The notes: generated from the letters alone by a model not told the origin. A stretch of 64,000 nt of DNA from Anaerolineae bacterium (GCA_023382535.1 JAHDWA010000007.1:186001-250000), one strand, 5' to 3'; shown: positions 41,785-51,485, numbered from the stretch's first letter. A program made the numbers and translations.

Positions 41785-44472
41785 TTACTCACCGGCGGTT
41801 ATCCGCACCTGGGTGAGCGTGATGCTAGTGCTGGCCGGGTTGCCGGCCTCGTCCAGTACATCCAGCCGGGTAAAGGTGTCGGCCAGGTAGAGGCCGACTT
41901 GTAAAGGGTAGTCGCCGGCCGGCACATCAGGCGAGAGCTGAATGGTATGCTGATCGGCGATAATCTGGCCGGGACGCCAGCCGTCGGTTGGATAGGTCCA
42001 GCAAACCGGCACACCATCGGCCTGGGCGACCGGCCCCTGCTCACTTTCCAGGTGGGCGAAGACCTGGTAACTGGCCGGGATGGTTGCCTGGGCCTGCCAG
42101 TACAGGGTGACCGGAATGCGCCCGCCCGGATGCGCCCGCCGGGTATCGAGATCATAGCCAATCAAGCGAATCAAGTGGCTAAAGTTGGCTTCAACCGGTA
42201 CAGAACCACGAGCGGAACGGGCAAAAACCGCCGGGTTGGCTGTCTGGTCAAACTCACCTGCCAGCGCCGGGTCAGGCAACTCACCCAAAGTTAGCGTTGT
42301 GGGCCTCAATTGCATTATCCGCATTTGTTTTTGATTTGGCAAAGTGACCTGGCCAATTTGCCCGTAGGCTGAGAGCAGCAGGTCGGCGGGCACGTCAACC
42401 GGGTCAATCAGGTCGCCGGCCAAAAAATAAAATTCAGGGCGGGGGTCGCAGGCGCGCGGCGCGCCGCGGGTGTACCATGTGGTGACATCCGGCTCTTCGT
42501 TGCTGCCATAATCCCCGGCCAATTCCCCGGCCACAATCTTCTGGCCGACTGCTTTCCAGCCGGTGCGGTGGGCAAAGCCAAAAAAACCGGCCGGGGGGAG
42601 CTGTTTATAGGGCGTCCAGTAAAGGGATAAATTGCCCGCCGGGTAATCTTGCCAGTACTCAACATCGTGGCGGACGAAGGCATTCCACAAGAAGAGGGTG
42701 GAGAGGAGGGCGAGGCCGATAAGCAGTCCGTTTGCGATGAGTCGGGGTAAAGTCAAGCGGGGGGGATTTTTCTCCTGCTCGGGATTGCCGTCGAAAAAGA
42801 TATGCCACCCCAGCCCGGCTAACAGCGACCAGGCCGGCACAATCGTATAAATGTGGGTCAAGCCCAGGGCGACGACAAAGTTGTAACCCAGAAAGGGGAT
42901 GGCTAGCCAGAGGAGGAGCGGGAGTAGGGAGTAGGGAGTAGGTAGTAGGGGAGGATGAGAGAGCGGTTCGTTTTTCGAGGCAAAGTAGGCGCGCCAGAAG
43001 AGGGTGATAAAAGCGCCGGCCAGGAGCAGGGCAAAAGGCAAAACAGAGAGGTCCAGGCTGTTCCAGGCCAGCAGATTTGGCTTAAAGACGACAGCCAGGA
43101 GAAGGCCAGCCAGGATTATCCCCGGCCAGCGGCCCTGGCGAGTTTGCCACAGCAGCCAGGCTAACAGCCCCAAGACCAGCAGGCCCGATAGGATGAGATA
43201 GTAGAAGGAACTGTAGAACGTGCTGAAGTGAAAAAAGTCAGGCAGGTTGTTGCGCAGTTCGTTGCCGATACGCGCTCCCACGTAATCACCGGTGCGATTG
43301 GCCTGGGGATCGAGGGTGAAGGGCAGGTAAAAGGGGAGGGCAGCCAGGAGGAAGGCGGCGATAAGACCGCCGACGGCGGACCACCGACCGCTGAAAAGAT
43401 CTCCTTTCTGGTCTTCCCCTGCACCTGGGGACGAGGGAGTTGTAACTAAACTGCTCCCGGTTCTCGGCTCCCGGCTTGTGTTGGTTGAGGGGGTGGTGAG
43501 GAGTATCCAGGCCAGGGCCGGAACGACCAAAACGGCATCATAATGGGCCAGCAGGCCCAGGCCCAGGCAAAGGCCGGCCAGCAGGACCAGACTGTACCGG
43601 CGGGTCTCGCTCCATTCTAACATTGCCAAAAAAGCCAATGTGCTGAACCAGACGACCAGGGCTTGATACTGCACAATCCGGCCAAAGGCGACCATAAAGC
43701 CGTTGAAGGCAAAAAAGCCGGCAGCCAGCCAGCCGACGCGCTCCCCACCCAGTCTGCGGCCAACCAAGTAAATAGTGGCGACGGCCAGCAGCGAGGCAGT
43801 GGTGAAAGGCAAACGGGCGATGGGTTCGTTGATAACGCCGCTGAGCCGCCAGAGGGCCATTGGCAGCAAAACTTCAGCGGGGCCTTTGGAGCGAAGAAAC
43901 AGGGCGTCCTCGTGGCCTTCCAAAGCTTCGGCGGCGGTAATCATAGCCAGGGCTTCGTCTCCTTGAAACTCACTGTAGTTCAGGTTAACGGTGCGGAGGA
44001 GCAGGGCGATGAGAAGGATGAGGAGGAGAGGAGCGGAGGCGCGGAGGGAAACAATTGTCAATGGTGAATTGACAATTGTCAATTGTGAATGATCAACAGG
44101 CGGCCGGTGGTCAGCAGTCTGCCCTGCGATCGTAGGGAGTGTTGAACGTGGAGCATGAGGTGTTTTAAGGAGTCGGTTTATGATGAGCGGTAAAATGGCC
44201 AGGAGGTTGAGCGCAAGCAAGATGTGCCACGTCTGAACGGGACCGGAGAGGTAATGCCATAATAGTGTGGTCAGGATCGTGAAACTATAGCTGAGCGCGG
44301 CGGCGATAATCCAGCGTAGAAGCGGTGGGTTGGGCCAAAAGCGGGCGGCCCAGGGCAGGCCGGGCAACAGGCCAATGAGCAAAAGCACACCCGCCACACG
44401 CAGAGGGAAGGCGGGCGGCAGCAGCAGGGTCAGGTTGGCCGCCAGCAACGTGGCTAGATACCACCAGGGCAT
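41785..44472 (-). CDS. GT39-like membrane glycosyltransferase (ArnT/PMT superfamily)
   Basis: An 895-residue protein with about 11-13 membrane helices and a large C-terminal extracellular domain. The first catalytic loop is recognisable: YSEFQGDEALAMITAAEAL, with the Asp-Glu expected to coordinate metal/lipid phosphate, then RSKGPAEVLLPM and RLPFTTASLLAVATIYLVGRR. Such enzymes move a sugar from a polyprenyl-phosphate carrier to a surface acceptor. The C-terminal 250 residues are beta-rich (LIRLIGYDLDTRRAHPGGR, VTLYWQA), as in other Chloroflexota GT39 proteins. Unusual repetitive insertions occur at about residues 110-145, 330-360 and 500-515 (see repeats). ATG 44472. Confidence 0.82.
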   Translation of the reverse strand: MPWWYLATLLAANLTLLLPPAFPLRVAGVLLLIGLLPGLPWAARFWPNPPLLRWIIAAALSYSFTILTTLLWHYLSGPVQTWHILLALNLLAILPLIINRLLKTPHAPRSTLPTIAGQTADHRPPVDHSQLTIVNSPLTIVSLRASAPLLLILLIALLLRTVNLNYSEFQGDEALAMITAAEALEGHEDALFLRSKGPAEVLLPMALWRLSGVINEPIARLPFTTASLLAVATIYLVGRRLGGERVGWLAAGFFAFNGFMVAFGRIVQYQALVVWFSTLAFLAMLEWSETRRYSLVLLAGLCLGLGLLAHYDAVLVVPALAWILLTTPSTNTSREPRTGSSLVTTPSSPGAGEDQKGDLFSGRWSAVGGLIAAFLLAALPFYLPFTLDPQANRTGDYVGARIGNELRNNLPDFFHFSTFYSSFYYLILSGLLVLGLLAWLLWQTRQGRWPGIILAGLLLAVVFKPNLLAWNSLDLSVLPFALLLAGAFITLFWRAYFASKNEPLSHPPLLPTPYSLLPLLLWLAIPFLGYNFVVALGLTHIYTIVPAWSLLAGLGWHIFFDGNPEQEKNPPRLTLPRLIANGLLIGLALLSTLFLWNAFVRHDVEYWQDYPAGNLSLYWTPYKQLPPAGFFGFAHRTGWKAVGQKIVAGELAGDYGSNEEPDVTTWYTRGAPRACDPRPEFYFLAGDLIDPVDVPADLLLSAYGQIGQVTLPNQKQMRIMQLRPTTLTLGELPDPALAGEFDQTANPAVFARSARGSVPVEANFSHLIRLIGYDLDTRRAHPGGRIPVTLYWQAQATIPASYQVFAHLESEQGPVAQADGVPVCWTYPTDGWRPGQIIADQHTIQLSPDVPAGDYPLQVGLYLADTFTRLDVLDEAGNPASTSITLTQVRITAGE
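42920..42947. repeat. heptanucleotide tandem repeat inside the GT39 gene
   Basis: GGGAGTA repeated three times exactly and a fourth time as GGTAGTA. It encodes a Leu/Pro/Tyr-rich loop (LLPTPYSLLPLLL) on the minus strand. Loss or gain of one unit would shift the reading frame. Confidence 0.75.
44051..44079. repeat. palindromic insertion inside the GT39 gene
   Basis: ACAATTGTCAAT (44051-44062)/ATTGACAATTGT (44068-44079) with a 5-base loop, followed by CAATTGTGAATGATC. It codes in frame for QLTIVNSPLTIV in a soluble loop. The motif has the look of dispersed non-coding repeats rather than protein sequence. Confidence 0.7.
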
Positions 44473-44529
44473 GCGCTTACCGGGTAGAGGCAGGTCCTGG
44501 ACTTGCCTCTACAAAGGGATGAGGGTTCA

Positions 44530-45522
44530 TCACAGTTGGCTTTCCACCCTTTGCCCCAGGCCCAGGAAGAGAGCCTTTTCAAGGGCGAGGGTGGCGATAG
44601 CAGTATTTTGTACCTCCAGCCCGGTCAGGTCGGCGACGGTGATCTGGGCGGGGTCGGTCCGGCCCGGAATTTTGCCGGAAATAAGTTCGCCCAATTCTCC
44701 CTGGACCCGATCCAGAGTGATAACGCCGGCAGCCAGGGCGTGATGGATTTCGCCGGCGGCGGCACACTGGTCGAGCTTGTCGGCAACGATAACATCGGCG
44801 CGCTGGAAGACGGCTACGTCGAGTTCTTGTTTGTTGGGGTGATTGCTACCAACAGCCGTGATATGGACGCCGGGTTTCAGCCAATCGGCCTGGAGGAGAG
44901 GCTGTTGGCTCGACGTTGCGGTGATGATCAGATCGGCCTGGCGAACAGCGGCTTCAAGAGAGGGGGCGATTTCGATATTGAGGTCATGGTCTTCGACCAG
45001 GCGGCGGGCGTAGCTGTCAACGTGCAGGGGCGAACGTCCCCAAACAGAGACAAGGCCGACATGTCTGACCGCCGTTAAAGACTTGAGTTGGATATAAGCC
45101 TGACTGCCTGAGCCGAGCACGACGACCCGGTCGAGGGTTTGATTAGCCAAACAGCGAGCCGCCAAGGCTCCGGCGGCCCCGGCGCGCAGATGGGTCAGAT
45201 AGCCATTATCCAGCATGATGGCGGCCGGAGAACCGTTGGCTGCATCAAAGACGGCCGTTAGTCCCTCCTGAATGGGCAACTTAAGGCTGGGATTATTACG
45301 AAAATTACTGTTAATTCTGACGACGTAATAAGGCGCCTGGCTGAGATAAGCGCCTTCGACATCTACCTGGCCGCTCACCTCCGGTAAATCGAGGGTGAAA
45401 TTGCCGGGTACATGCATGCGGCTTTCGGCCAGGGCGACAAAGGCGGCTTCCACCGCGTCTATGGCCTCAGCAATGGTCACAATTTGGCGTAATTCGTCTT
45501 CGGTGAGAACAAGTAGTGACAT
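44530..45522 (-). CDS. ornithine cyclodeaminase/mu-crystallin family protein
   Basis: A 330-residue NAD(P)-dependent enzyme. N-terminal EAIDAVEAAFVALAE, the substrate-binding PIQEGLTAVFDAANGSPAAIM and GYLTHLRAGAAGALAARCLA, then the Rossmann motif VVVLGSGSQAYIQLKSL, and ADLIITATSSQQPLL, GVHITAVGSNHPNKQELD. Relatives convert ornithine to proline with loss of ammonia, reduce cyclic imines, or dehydrogenate alanine. It interrupts a polysaccharide cluster and is probably unrelated to it. A TATACT box lies upstream near 45571-45576 on the minus strand. The exact amino-acid substrate is uncertain. Confidence 0.87.
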   Translation of the reverse strand: MSLLVLTEDELRQIVTIAEAIDAVEAAFVALAESRMHVPGNFTLDLPEVSGQVDVEGAYLSQAPYYVVRINSNFRNNPSLKLPIQEGLTAVFDAANGSPAAIMLDNGYLTHLRAGAAGALAARCLANQTLDRVVVLGSGSQAYIQLKSLTAVRHVGLVSVWGRSPLHVDSYARRLVEDHDLNIEIAPSLEAAVRQADLIITATSSQQPLLQADWLKPGVHITAVGSNHPNKQELDVAVFQRADVIVADKLDQCAAAGEIHHALAAGVITLDRVQGELGELISGKIPGRTDPAQITVADLTGLEVQNTAIATLALEKALFLGLGQRVESQL

Positions 45523-45600
45523 AATGATCCACGGTGTGAATAGACTCGCAGAGGTTAGTGGGTCAAGTATAGCATAAATTGGGCAGAGTGTGAAACAAGT

Positions 45601-46728
45601 TTAGACAAATCGTTGATAAACAGCCAGCAGCCGTTCGGCAGCAGCCCGCCAGGTGAATTTCCGAGCCTGGCGGAATCCCTCCTGGATGGCCTGTGCCCGC
45701 AGGTCGGGATTGTTGGCCAGTTGGGACAGGGCTTGGGCCAGAGCGGGAGTATCGGTGGCCGTCACCTGGAGCGCGGCCTCGCCGGCCACTTCGGGCAGAC
45801 AGGAATTGTTGGCGCAGACCACCGCTGTGCCGCAGGCCATGGCTTCGATGACAGGAATGCCAAAGCCTTCATAGTGGGAGGGGTAGGCAAAAATATCGGC
45901 CAGGCTGTAGAGAGCGGGCAAATCTTCATCGGCCACGAAGCCGACGAGATGAATCCGGTCGGCCACGGGCGAGGTTTGGGCGGCGGCAAAAATATCATCG
46001 TATAGCCAGCCTTTGCCGCCGGCAATGACGAGATGGTGCGTTTCGCGTACCGGGGACTGGGCGAAGGCAGCGATTAAACCGGTAAAGTTTTTGCGCGGCT
46101 CCAGCGTGCCCAGGCCGAGGATAAATGAGTCCGGTAAATGATACCGCTGCCGGACAGCCGCCAGGGTGGCGGGATCGGCGATGGGGTGGAACCGTTCTTC
46201 AACCCCGGCCCCCACGACCGTAATACCGGCAGGCTTGAGGTTAAAAATCTCAATCAAATCCTGTTTCGTGCTCTCCGAGTCGGCCAGGATGTGATCGGCG
46301 CGGGCCAGGCTGGCCGGGACCACCTGGTTGAGCCATTGACGCAGGCTGGCGACAGCTCCCTGGGGATGGCGAATAAAGGAGAGATCGTGAACGGTGAGCA
46401 GGGTTTTCGCCTGTCGGGTGGGCGGCAGGATAAAGTTGGGCGAGTGGAACAAATCCAGTTGGCCCGCAAACCACTCGACGGGAACGGGTAAATAAAAGCG
46501 ATGCCAGGCGATGGTCAGCCATCGCTCTGGCAAAGGATAAATTTTATGACTGAAATTGGGGCAGTTTTGAAAAGTTTGGAGACCGGACCGGGGAGCATCG
46601 TTGGATGCCAACAGGGTATACCGGTTGTGTGGATCAAGCTGGGCCAGCGTTGTTACCAGACCCCGGGTATAACGACCTATTCCACCGCTCTGCTTGAGCG
46701 CGGCAGTGTAATCAATCCCGATTTTCAA
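45601..46728 (-). CDS. GT4-family glycosyltransferase
   Basis: A 375-residue GT-B glycosyltransferase. N-terminal MKIGIDYTAALKQSGGIGRYTRGL with the acceptor-side Gly-rich loop; HSPNFILPPTRQAKTLLTVHDLSF; C-terminal donor domain with FILGLGTLEPRKNFTGLI, HLVGFVADEDLPALYSLADIF and the EX7E-type site in PSHYEGFGIPVIEAMACGTAVV. It adds a sugar (mannose-type donors are common) to a lipid-linked glycan in the cytoplasm. The start is TTG 46728, 9 bases after the GtrA stop. Part of the surface polysaccharide cluster. Confidence 0.9.
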   Translation of the reverse strand: MKIGIDYTAALKQSGGIGRYTRGLVTTLAQLDPHNRYTLLASNDAPRSGLQTFQNCPNFSHKIYPLPERWLTIAWHRFYLPVPVEWFAGQLDLFHSPNFILPPTRQAKTLLTVHDLSFIRHPQGAVASLRQWLNQVVPASLARADHILADSESTKQDLIEIFNLKPAGITVVGAGVEERFHPIADPATLAAVRQRYHLPDSFILGLGTLEPRKNFTGLIAAFAQSPVRETHHLVIAGGKGWLYDDIFAAAQTSPVADRIHLVGFVADEDLPALYSLADIFAYPSHYEGFGIPVIEAMACGTAVVCANNSCLPEVAGEAALQVTATDTPALAQALSQLANNPDLRAQAIQEGFRQARKFTWRAAAERLLAVYQRFV

Positions 46729-46737
46729 GAGGCCAGA

Positions 46738-47220
46738 TCACAGTCCCCGATAAGTCCACAGGCGGTTGACCCCGAAATTCCAAAAGAGGACGATGCCAAT
46801 AGCGAAGGCTTTGGCGATATTATAACTCCACGGCTCGCCGACATAGGGAAACAGGAGATAATCAACGCCGATGACAATCAGGTTGTTGATCACAAGACCA
46901 ATCAGGTTAACCAGGGCGAACTGAAGCAATTGGATGCGCTTTTTGCGGCTGCGCGACTCTGGAAATGTCCAATATCGATTCCAGATAAAGTTGCTCAGCA
47001 TGGCGACGCTGACCGAGAGGGTATTGGCAATTAATAGATTCCCATTGATGTTAAACTCCGCTAACAAATCCCAGTGCAAAATGTTGCGGATAACATATAA
47101 AGCCAGGTTGAGCAGGCCAAAATCAATGACAGCTCCAAAAGCGCCAACCATCGCAAATTTGACGAAACGATTAAATTCTTTGGGGCGGCTCTGATAAATG
47201 TTAGTAAGGGTTTGAATCAT
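46738..47220 (-). CDS. GtrA-family membrane protein
   Basis: A 160-residue four-helix membrane protein of the GtrA family (RFVKFAMVGAFGAVIDFGLLN, NTLSVSVAMLSNFIWNRYWTF, FALVNLIGLVINNLIVIG, AFAIGIVLFWNFGVNRLWTY). GtrA-like proteins are thought to help flip or deliver polyprenyl-phosphate-linked sugars. ATG 47220 overlaps the stop of the O-antigen ligase gene (ATGA), which decides against the 13-codon longer frame. It is the expected helper for the GT39-like transferase that uses such carriers. Confidence 0.87.
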   Translation of the reverse strand: MIQTLTNIYQSRPKEFNRFVKFAMVGAFGAVIDFGLLNLALYVIRNILHWDLLAEFNINGNLLIANTLSVSVAMLSNFIWNRYWTFPESRSRKKRIQLLQFALVNLIGLVINNLIVIGVDYLLFPYVGEPWSYNIAKAFAIGIVLFWNFGVNRLWTYRGL

Positions 47221-48767
47221 TGATAAATTCTTTCGCGGCTGAATTTGGTTTGGTGACATGAATAGATAATCGAAATGAGCGCCAACACAACGGCCAGGTG
47301 CAAATACATCCCCTGCACGTACAGATTATCGAAAAAATTATGAATATGTAAATGGACTAAAATACCTAGTCCACCCGCTGCCACAGCCCGGTTGAAACCA
47401 GCACTGCGCTGTAAAGCTAACAATGATACTCTAAAAGTTAAAATCCAGAAAATTAAATAGGCAATTATCCCGACCAGGCCGGCTTCCGCGCCAATATTGA
47501 GCAAATAATTGTGGGCGTGACCCAACGGGTCGAGCCAGCGGCCCGGCGCGTAAACAGGATAGACGACCGCATAATTGCCAAAGCCGGTCCCCAGCCAGAG
47601 ATGATCGCGCCACATGTCGCGGGCTGCTTGCCAGTGGGCCAGCCGCTCGATGGTAGCAAAATTGGCGTCGGTGACCTCGACGGCCGAAATATCACTGATC
47701 GTGGCAATGCCCAGGGCATCTACCAGGCGTTGCGTGACCGCATTCGTACTGACTAGGCCCCAATCGAATGAGCCAGCCAGAGCCACCAGGGCAAAAACCA
47801 GAACCAAACCGCCGACTATCATGGCCGCCTGTTTGCTCCGCACCCCCAACGTAACCAGTGCAGCAACCGCAAAACCCAGCCAGGCCCCTCGTGATTGGGT
47901 GGCAAAAAGTGCGGCCAGCAAGAGGACCAGAGACAAACCATAGAAGATTTTGGACTGCCCTTTCGGGCGTGGACTTTTGATTTTCGATTTATTTTTTAAT
48001 CTAAAATCGAAAATCGAAAATCGAAAATCGCTGAAGGCCCACACAGCTAATGACAGCGCCAGGGGGAGAACCAGGCCCAGATAGCCAGCGTAGGGATTCG
48101 GCTGGGCAAAGGTGCCGTAGGCGCGCAAGAAGCGTCCATCGAACAACAAAAAGCCCGCCGGCCCAACTTTGAAAACGAACTGGTATAAACCCAAGACCGC
48201 CTGAGCTATGCCGGCCAACATCATCACCCCGACGACCCAGCGGATATGTCGAACGGGCAGCAGGGCGACCCCTAGCAGGTAGAACGCCAGCATCTCAACC
48301 CATTTGGCCGTTTCAACCAGGCTGGCCCCAATGGAAAGCGCATTGAGCCATGACAGTCCCACCCCTCCCAAAAACAAGAGAAAAGGCCAGAGCAGGGGGG
48401 CAGAGGGAATCATGACTTTCTGCCGGGCCAGCATTTGCAGCAGCCAGGCCAGCAGCCCCAGGACGAGCACAATCTCCATCAGCCCCGCCTTAAAACCGCC
48501 GAGCGGCGCCGCCAGCAAACTGCTGAAAGGGATGATCGGGATGAGCAGGTACAGGCTCAAAACTGGGCGGAGCAAGAGCACAGTTAAAAAGATAGCTCCC
48601 CCAAGCAATAAAGCAACCCATGTGACCGGCAGCCAGGCAACAGCGAGGCCAATAGCAGTAATGGTCGAAATTAAGGCAACCTGCCGCAGTGGAGCATTGA
48701 GGGACAGGGGGGGTAAGGTTAGATTGAGGAGTTTATCTCCCGCCTGGACATAGCTGCTGGCCGGCAT
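47217..48767 (-). CDS. O-antigen ligase/polymerase-like membrane protein
   Basis: A 516-residue protein with about 12-13 membrane helices and a Wzy_C/WaaL-type periplasmic loop. The diagnostic part is ARDMWRDHLWLGTGFGNYAV, LDPLGHAHNYLLNIGAEAGL with the conserved His. It polymerises or ligates glycan chains on the outside of the membrane. Residues about 239-270 (FSDFRFSIFDFRLKNKSKIK) come from an inserted repeat containing four 7-base units and look foreign to the family. ATG 48767 is 2 bases after the stop of the epimerase gene; a GTG at 48773 is possible. Confidence 0.85.
   Translation of the reverse strand: MPASSYVQAGDKLLNLTLPPLSLNAPLRQVALISTITAIGLAVAWLPVTWVALLLGGAIFLTVLLLRPVLSLYLLIPIIPFSSLLAAPLGGFKAGLMEIVLVLGLLAWLLQMLARQKVMIPSAPLLWPFLLFLGGVGLSWLNALSIGASLVETAKWVEMLAFYLLGVALLPVRHIRWVVGVMMLAGIAQAVLGLYQFVFKVGPAGFLLFDGRFLRAYGTFAQPNPYAGYLGLVLPLALSLAVWAFSDFRFSIFDFRLKNKSKIKSPRPKGQSKIFYGLSLVLLLAALFATQSRGAWLGFAVAALVTLGVRSKQAAMIVGGLVLVFALVALAGSFDWGLVSTNAVTQRLVDALGIATISDISAVEVTDANFATIERLAHWQAARDMWRDHLWLGTGFGNYAVVYPVYAPGRWLDPLGHAHNYLLNIGAEAGLVGIIAYLIFWILTFRVSLLALQRSAGFNRAVAAGGLGILVHLHIHNFFDNLYVQGMYLHLAVVLALISIIYSCHQTKFSRERIYQ
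48003..48030. repeat. heptanucleotide tandem repeat inside the O-antigen ligase gene
   Basis: AAAATCG four times in perfect tandem (minus strand CGATTTT). Just beyond it (from 47978) lies an inverted copy, so GATTTTCGAT and ATCGAAAATC can pair. A change of one unit would disrupt the ligase frame. Confidence 0.85.
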
Positions 48768-48769
48768 GG

Positions 48770-49711
48770 TCACACTCGTGGTTTGAAGTAGGCAATGGTT
48801 TCCTTTAAGCCAGCATGCAGCGACACTTTCGGCTCCCAGTTGAGAATGCGGCGGGCTTTGCTAATATCGGGTTGGCGCACTTTGGGGTCATCCTTGATGC
48901 GCATATCGGTGGGCCGGACAAAGACAATCTCCGCTTGGCTGTCGGTCAGTTCAACAATAGTTTTGGCAAAATCCAAAATGGTCATTTCCACCGGATTACC
49001 GATATTCACCGGCTCAACTTCATCTGACAGCAGCAGGTGATAGATTCCCTGGACCAGATCGCTGACGTAGCAGAAGGAGCGGGTTTGGCTGCCATCGCCG
49101 TATACGGTCAGCGGCTCGCCCCGGAGCGCCTGGGCAATAAAGTTTGGCACGACCCGCCCATCTTCCAGGCGCATACGCGGCCCGTAGGTGTTAAAAATAC
49201 GGACGATACGAGTATCTACTTGGTGGTAGCGATGGTAAGCCATGGTCAGGGCTTCGGCGAAGCGTTTGGCCTCATCGTAAACGCCGCGCGGACCAATAGG
49301 GTTAACGTTGCCCCAGTAATCTTCGGTTTGAGGATGGATGAGGGGGTCGCCATAGACCTCAGAGGTGGAAGCTAACAAAAAGCGCGCCCCCTTTGCTTTA
49401 GCCAGGCCCAGGGCTTTGTGCGTGCCCAGGGCGCCTACTTTGAGCGTGGGGATGGGCAGTTCAAGATAATCAATGGGGCTGGCGGGGGAGGCAAAATGCA
49501 GTACTGCGTCCAGTGGCCCTTCAACATAAATATAATTGGTCACATCATGCTTGATAAAAAGGAAATGCTCCTGTCCGGCCAGGTGTTCGATGTTAGCAGT
49601 GTTGCCGGTAATCAGATTATCCATGGCAATAACCGTGTGACCTTCGGCCAGAAAACGGTCACACAGATGAGAACCGAGAAAGCCGGCGCCGCCGGTGATT
49701 AAGACACGCAC
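48770..49711 (-). CDS. UDP-glucuronate decarboxylase-like (UDP-xylose synthase) SDR enzyme
   Basis: A 313-residue extended SDR. Rossmann motif [54 protein letters not shown] and [13 protein letters not shown] (YxxxK) are hallmarks of UDP-xylose synthases, as are [10 protein letters not shown] and DGRVVPNFI. The enzyme oxidises and decarboxylates UDP-glucuronate to UDP-xylose, a precursor for the surface polysaccharide made by the downstream genes. ATG 49711. The 160-base gap to the next gene holds no feature I can support. Confidence 0.9.
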   Translation of the reverse strand: MRVLITGGAGFLGSHLCDRFLAEGHTVIAMDNLITGNTANIEHLAGQEHFLFIKHDVTNYIYVEGPLDAVLHFASPASPIDYLELPIPTLKVGALGTHKALGLAKAKGARFLLASTSEVYGDPLIHPQTEDYWGNVNPIGPRGVYDEAKRFAEALTMAYHRYHQVDTRIVRIFNTYGPRMRLEDGRVVPNFIAQALRGEPLTVYGDGSQTRSFCYVSDLVQGIYHLLLSDEVEPVNIGNPVEMTILDFAKTIVELTDSQAEIVFVRPTDMRIKDDPKVRQPDISKARRILNWEPKVSLHAGLKETIAYFKPRV

Positions 49712-49871
49712 TTTTTTCTCCTGAATAGAATAATAGTTTTACCAGCCTATACTAGGGCAAAAAGGTAGGAACTCACTTTGAAAAACGTTAGAAGATGGTT
49801 GGAAAGAAGACTCTAATGAAGTTTGACGACCAAATTCGGTAAAGCCTGAAGATTGACCTTTAGTGTCTTCT

Positions 49872-51485
49872 TTACATCGTGGTTTCATCTTCATAAACGG
49901 GCAGGGTAAAGAGAAAAGTAGTGCCGGACTCGCCATCACTCTCAACCCAAATAGAGCCGCCCATCGCCTGGGTGGCCAGGTTACAGAATGTCAAGCCCAG
50001 GCCGAATCCAGCACGGGTGGAGGGGGAGGCAGCATTCTTGATCTGGGCAAAGCGGTCAAAAATCTCTTGCTGGCGGTCTTGAGGAATACCGGGGCCTTGG
50101 TCGGTGATGCTAACCGTAATCATTTTCCCATCAGAGGTAACGTTAATGGTGATGGCGCTGCGGGGCGGTGAAAATTTAATCGCATTATCCAGCAGGTTTT
50201 CGACGATTCTTTGGCTAATATGCGGGTCGGCAAAGGCGGTGGGCAGGTTATCGGCGAATGTACACTGCACCTCGAGCTGGCTCATGGTTAGCAGCGGCGA
50301 AACACGGTGCAGGCTGACATCTATCAAGTTGGGTAGTTCAAAGGGTTCTATGTCTGGCTTGAGATGACCATCTTCCAAGCGCTGCCCTTCCAAAAGAGTT
50401 TCGGTCAGACGCAGCAATTGGTCGCCCGCAGCATTGGCGGCGGTTAACAGCCGGGCGTGGGTGCTGGTCAAGTTAAGGTCAGGGTCGGTAATCAAAAAAT
50501 TAATCGCTCCCAGCACCGCTCCCAGGGGCGCTTTAAGATCGTGGACAATCATGCCGGTCAACGTTTCTTTCAATGCGCTCAACTCGCGCAGTTGATTGTT
50601 GATATGTTGTAACTCTTCGTTTTGGGCGCGGAGGACCTGCTGCGTATCCAGCAGGTCCTGATTGGTGGTAATCAACTGGTTGCTGATGGCTCTGGTGCGG
50701 TGCTTCATGCCGACATGATCAAGGACGCGATTGATAGACAGGACGATTCGCGTGGGGTGCATGGGCATAGCCAAAAAACTATCACAGAGGCTTTCCAGGC
50801 CCTCTTCAAAAGCGTCTTGGGGGTCAATCAAGGCGATGATCACGGTGTTAGGCACAAAGCGGCGCGTTTGGGCCACGAAGTTTTTGGTAGCTTCGCTGGG
50901 AGTCCGGCAATCTACCAGCAGGGCTGCCGGAGGCACGGCTCTGCTCAACTGCAACGCCTCGCTCAATGAGGCGGGCGTTTCTACTCCAAAATCGTTATTG
51001 CTCAGGATGGAGGCCAAAGTCCTTTGGGTTTCTTTGTCCTCAATGGCCAAAATGGTGCTTGGCCCACTGGCAATAGTTTGAGTTTTAGCCGGAGCCAGCA
51101 GTTTTTTCACCACGCGGAGAAAACGTCTTAAGTCTACTGGCTTGGGTAAAAAGGCGTCGTAGGAGAGGAGCTGCCACTCGGCGTTGGGACTGGGACGCCA
51201 CGGCTCATTGCTGGCAGGAATATTCAGAGCGCTGATGACCAAAATGGGCGCTGCTGCATTTTCTTTATCCGCACGGAAGGCTTTCCAAACCTGATAACTG
51301 TCCAGGCCAGTCAGTAGTAAATCCGATACAATTAAATCCGGTTTTCTACTTTGGGCCAGACGCAGAGCAGCATGCCCATCCACGGCGACAAATACGTTGT
51401 AGCCTGCTCGCTGTAGGGTAGTTTGAAGCTGTTCCAGAGTTTCTGGATCTTCATCCATGATTAAAATGGTGGATTGTTTGTTCAC
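49872..51485 (-). CDS. histidine kinase with two N-terminal receiver domains
   Basis: A 537-residue soluble kinase. Residues 6-135 are a receiver (ILIMDEDPETL, Asp in VSDLLLTGLDS, KPVDLRRFL) with an insertion before the Lys. About 145-260 is a second receiver-like domain (ILAIEDKETQRTL) in which the acceptor region LLVDCRTPSE and end LAMPMHP are altered, so it may be a pseudo-receiver. A coiled coil leads to HisKA (GMIVHDLKAPLGAVLGAI) and HATPase (VENLLDNAIKFSPPRS, DQGPGIP, GFGLGLTFCNLA). Start GTG 51485 overlaps the stop of the preceding lipoprotein gene (GTGA). No output partner is adjacent. Confidence 0.88.
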   Translation of the reverse strand: MNKQSTILIMDEDPETLEQLQTTLQRAGYNVFVAVDGHAALRLAQSRKPDLIVSDLLLTGLDSYQVWKAFRADKENAAAPILVISALNIPASNEPWRPSPNAEWQLLSYDAFLPKPVDLRRFLRVVKKLLAPAKTQTIASGPSTILAIEDKETQRTLASILSNNDFGVETPASLSEALQLSRAVPPAALLVDCRTPSEATKNFVAQTRRFVPNTVIIALIDPQDAFEEGLESLCDSFLAMPMHPTRIVLSINRVLDHVGMKHRTRAISNQLITTNQDLLDTQQVLRAQNEELQHINNQLRELSALKETLTGMIVHDLKAPLGAVLGAINFLITDPDLNLTSTHARLLTAANAAGDQLLRLTETLLEGQRLEDGHLKPDIEPFELPNLIDVSLHRVSPLLTMSQLEVQCTFADNLPTAFADPHISQRIVENLLDNAIKFSPPRSAITINVTSDGKMITVSITDQGPGIPQDRQQEIFDRFAQIKNAASPSTRAGFGLGLTFCNLATQAMGGSIWVESDGESGTTFLFTLPVYEDETTM

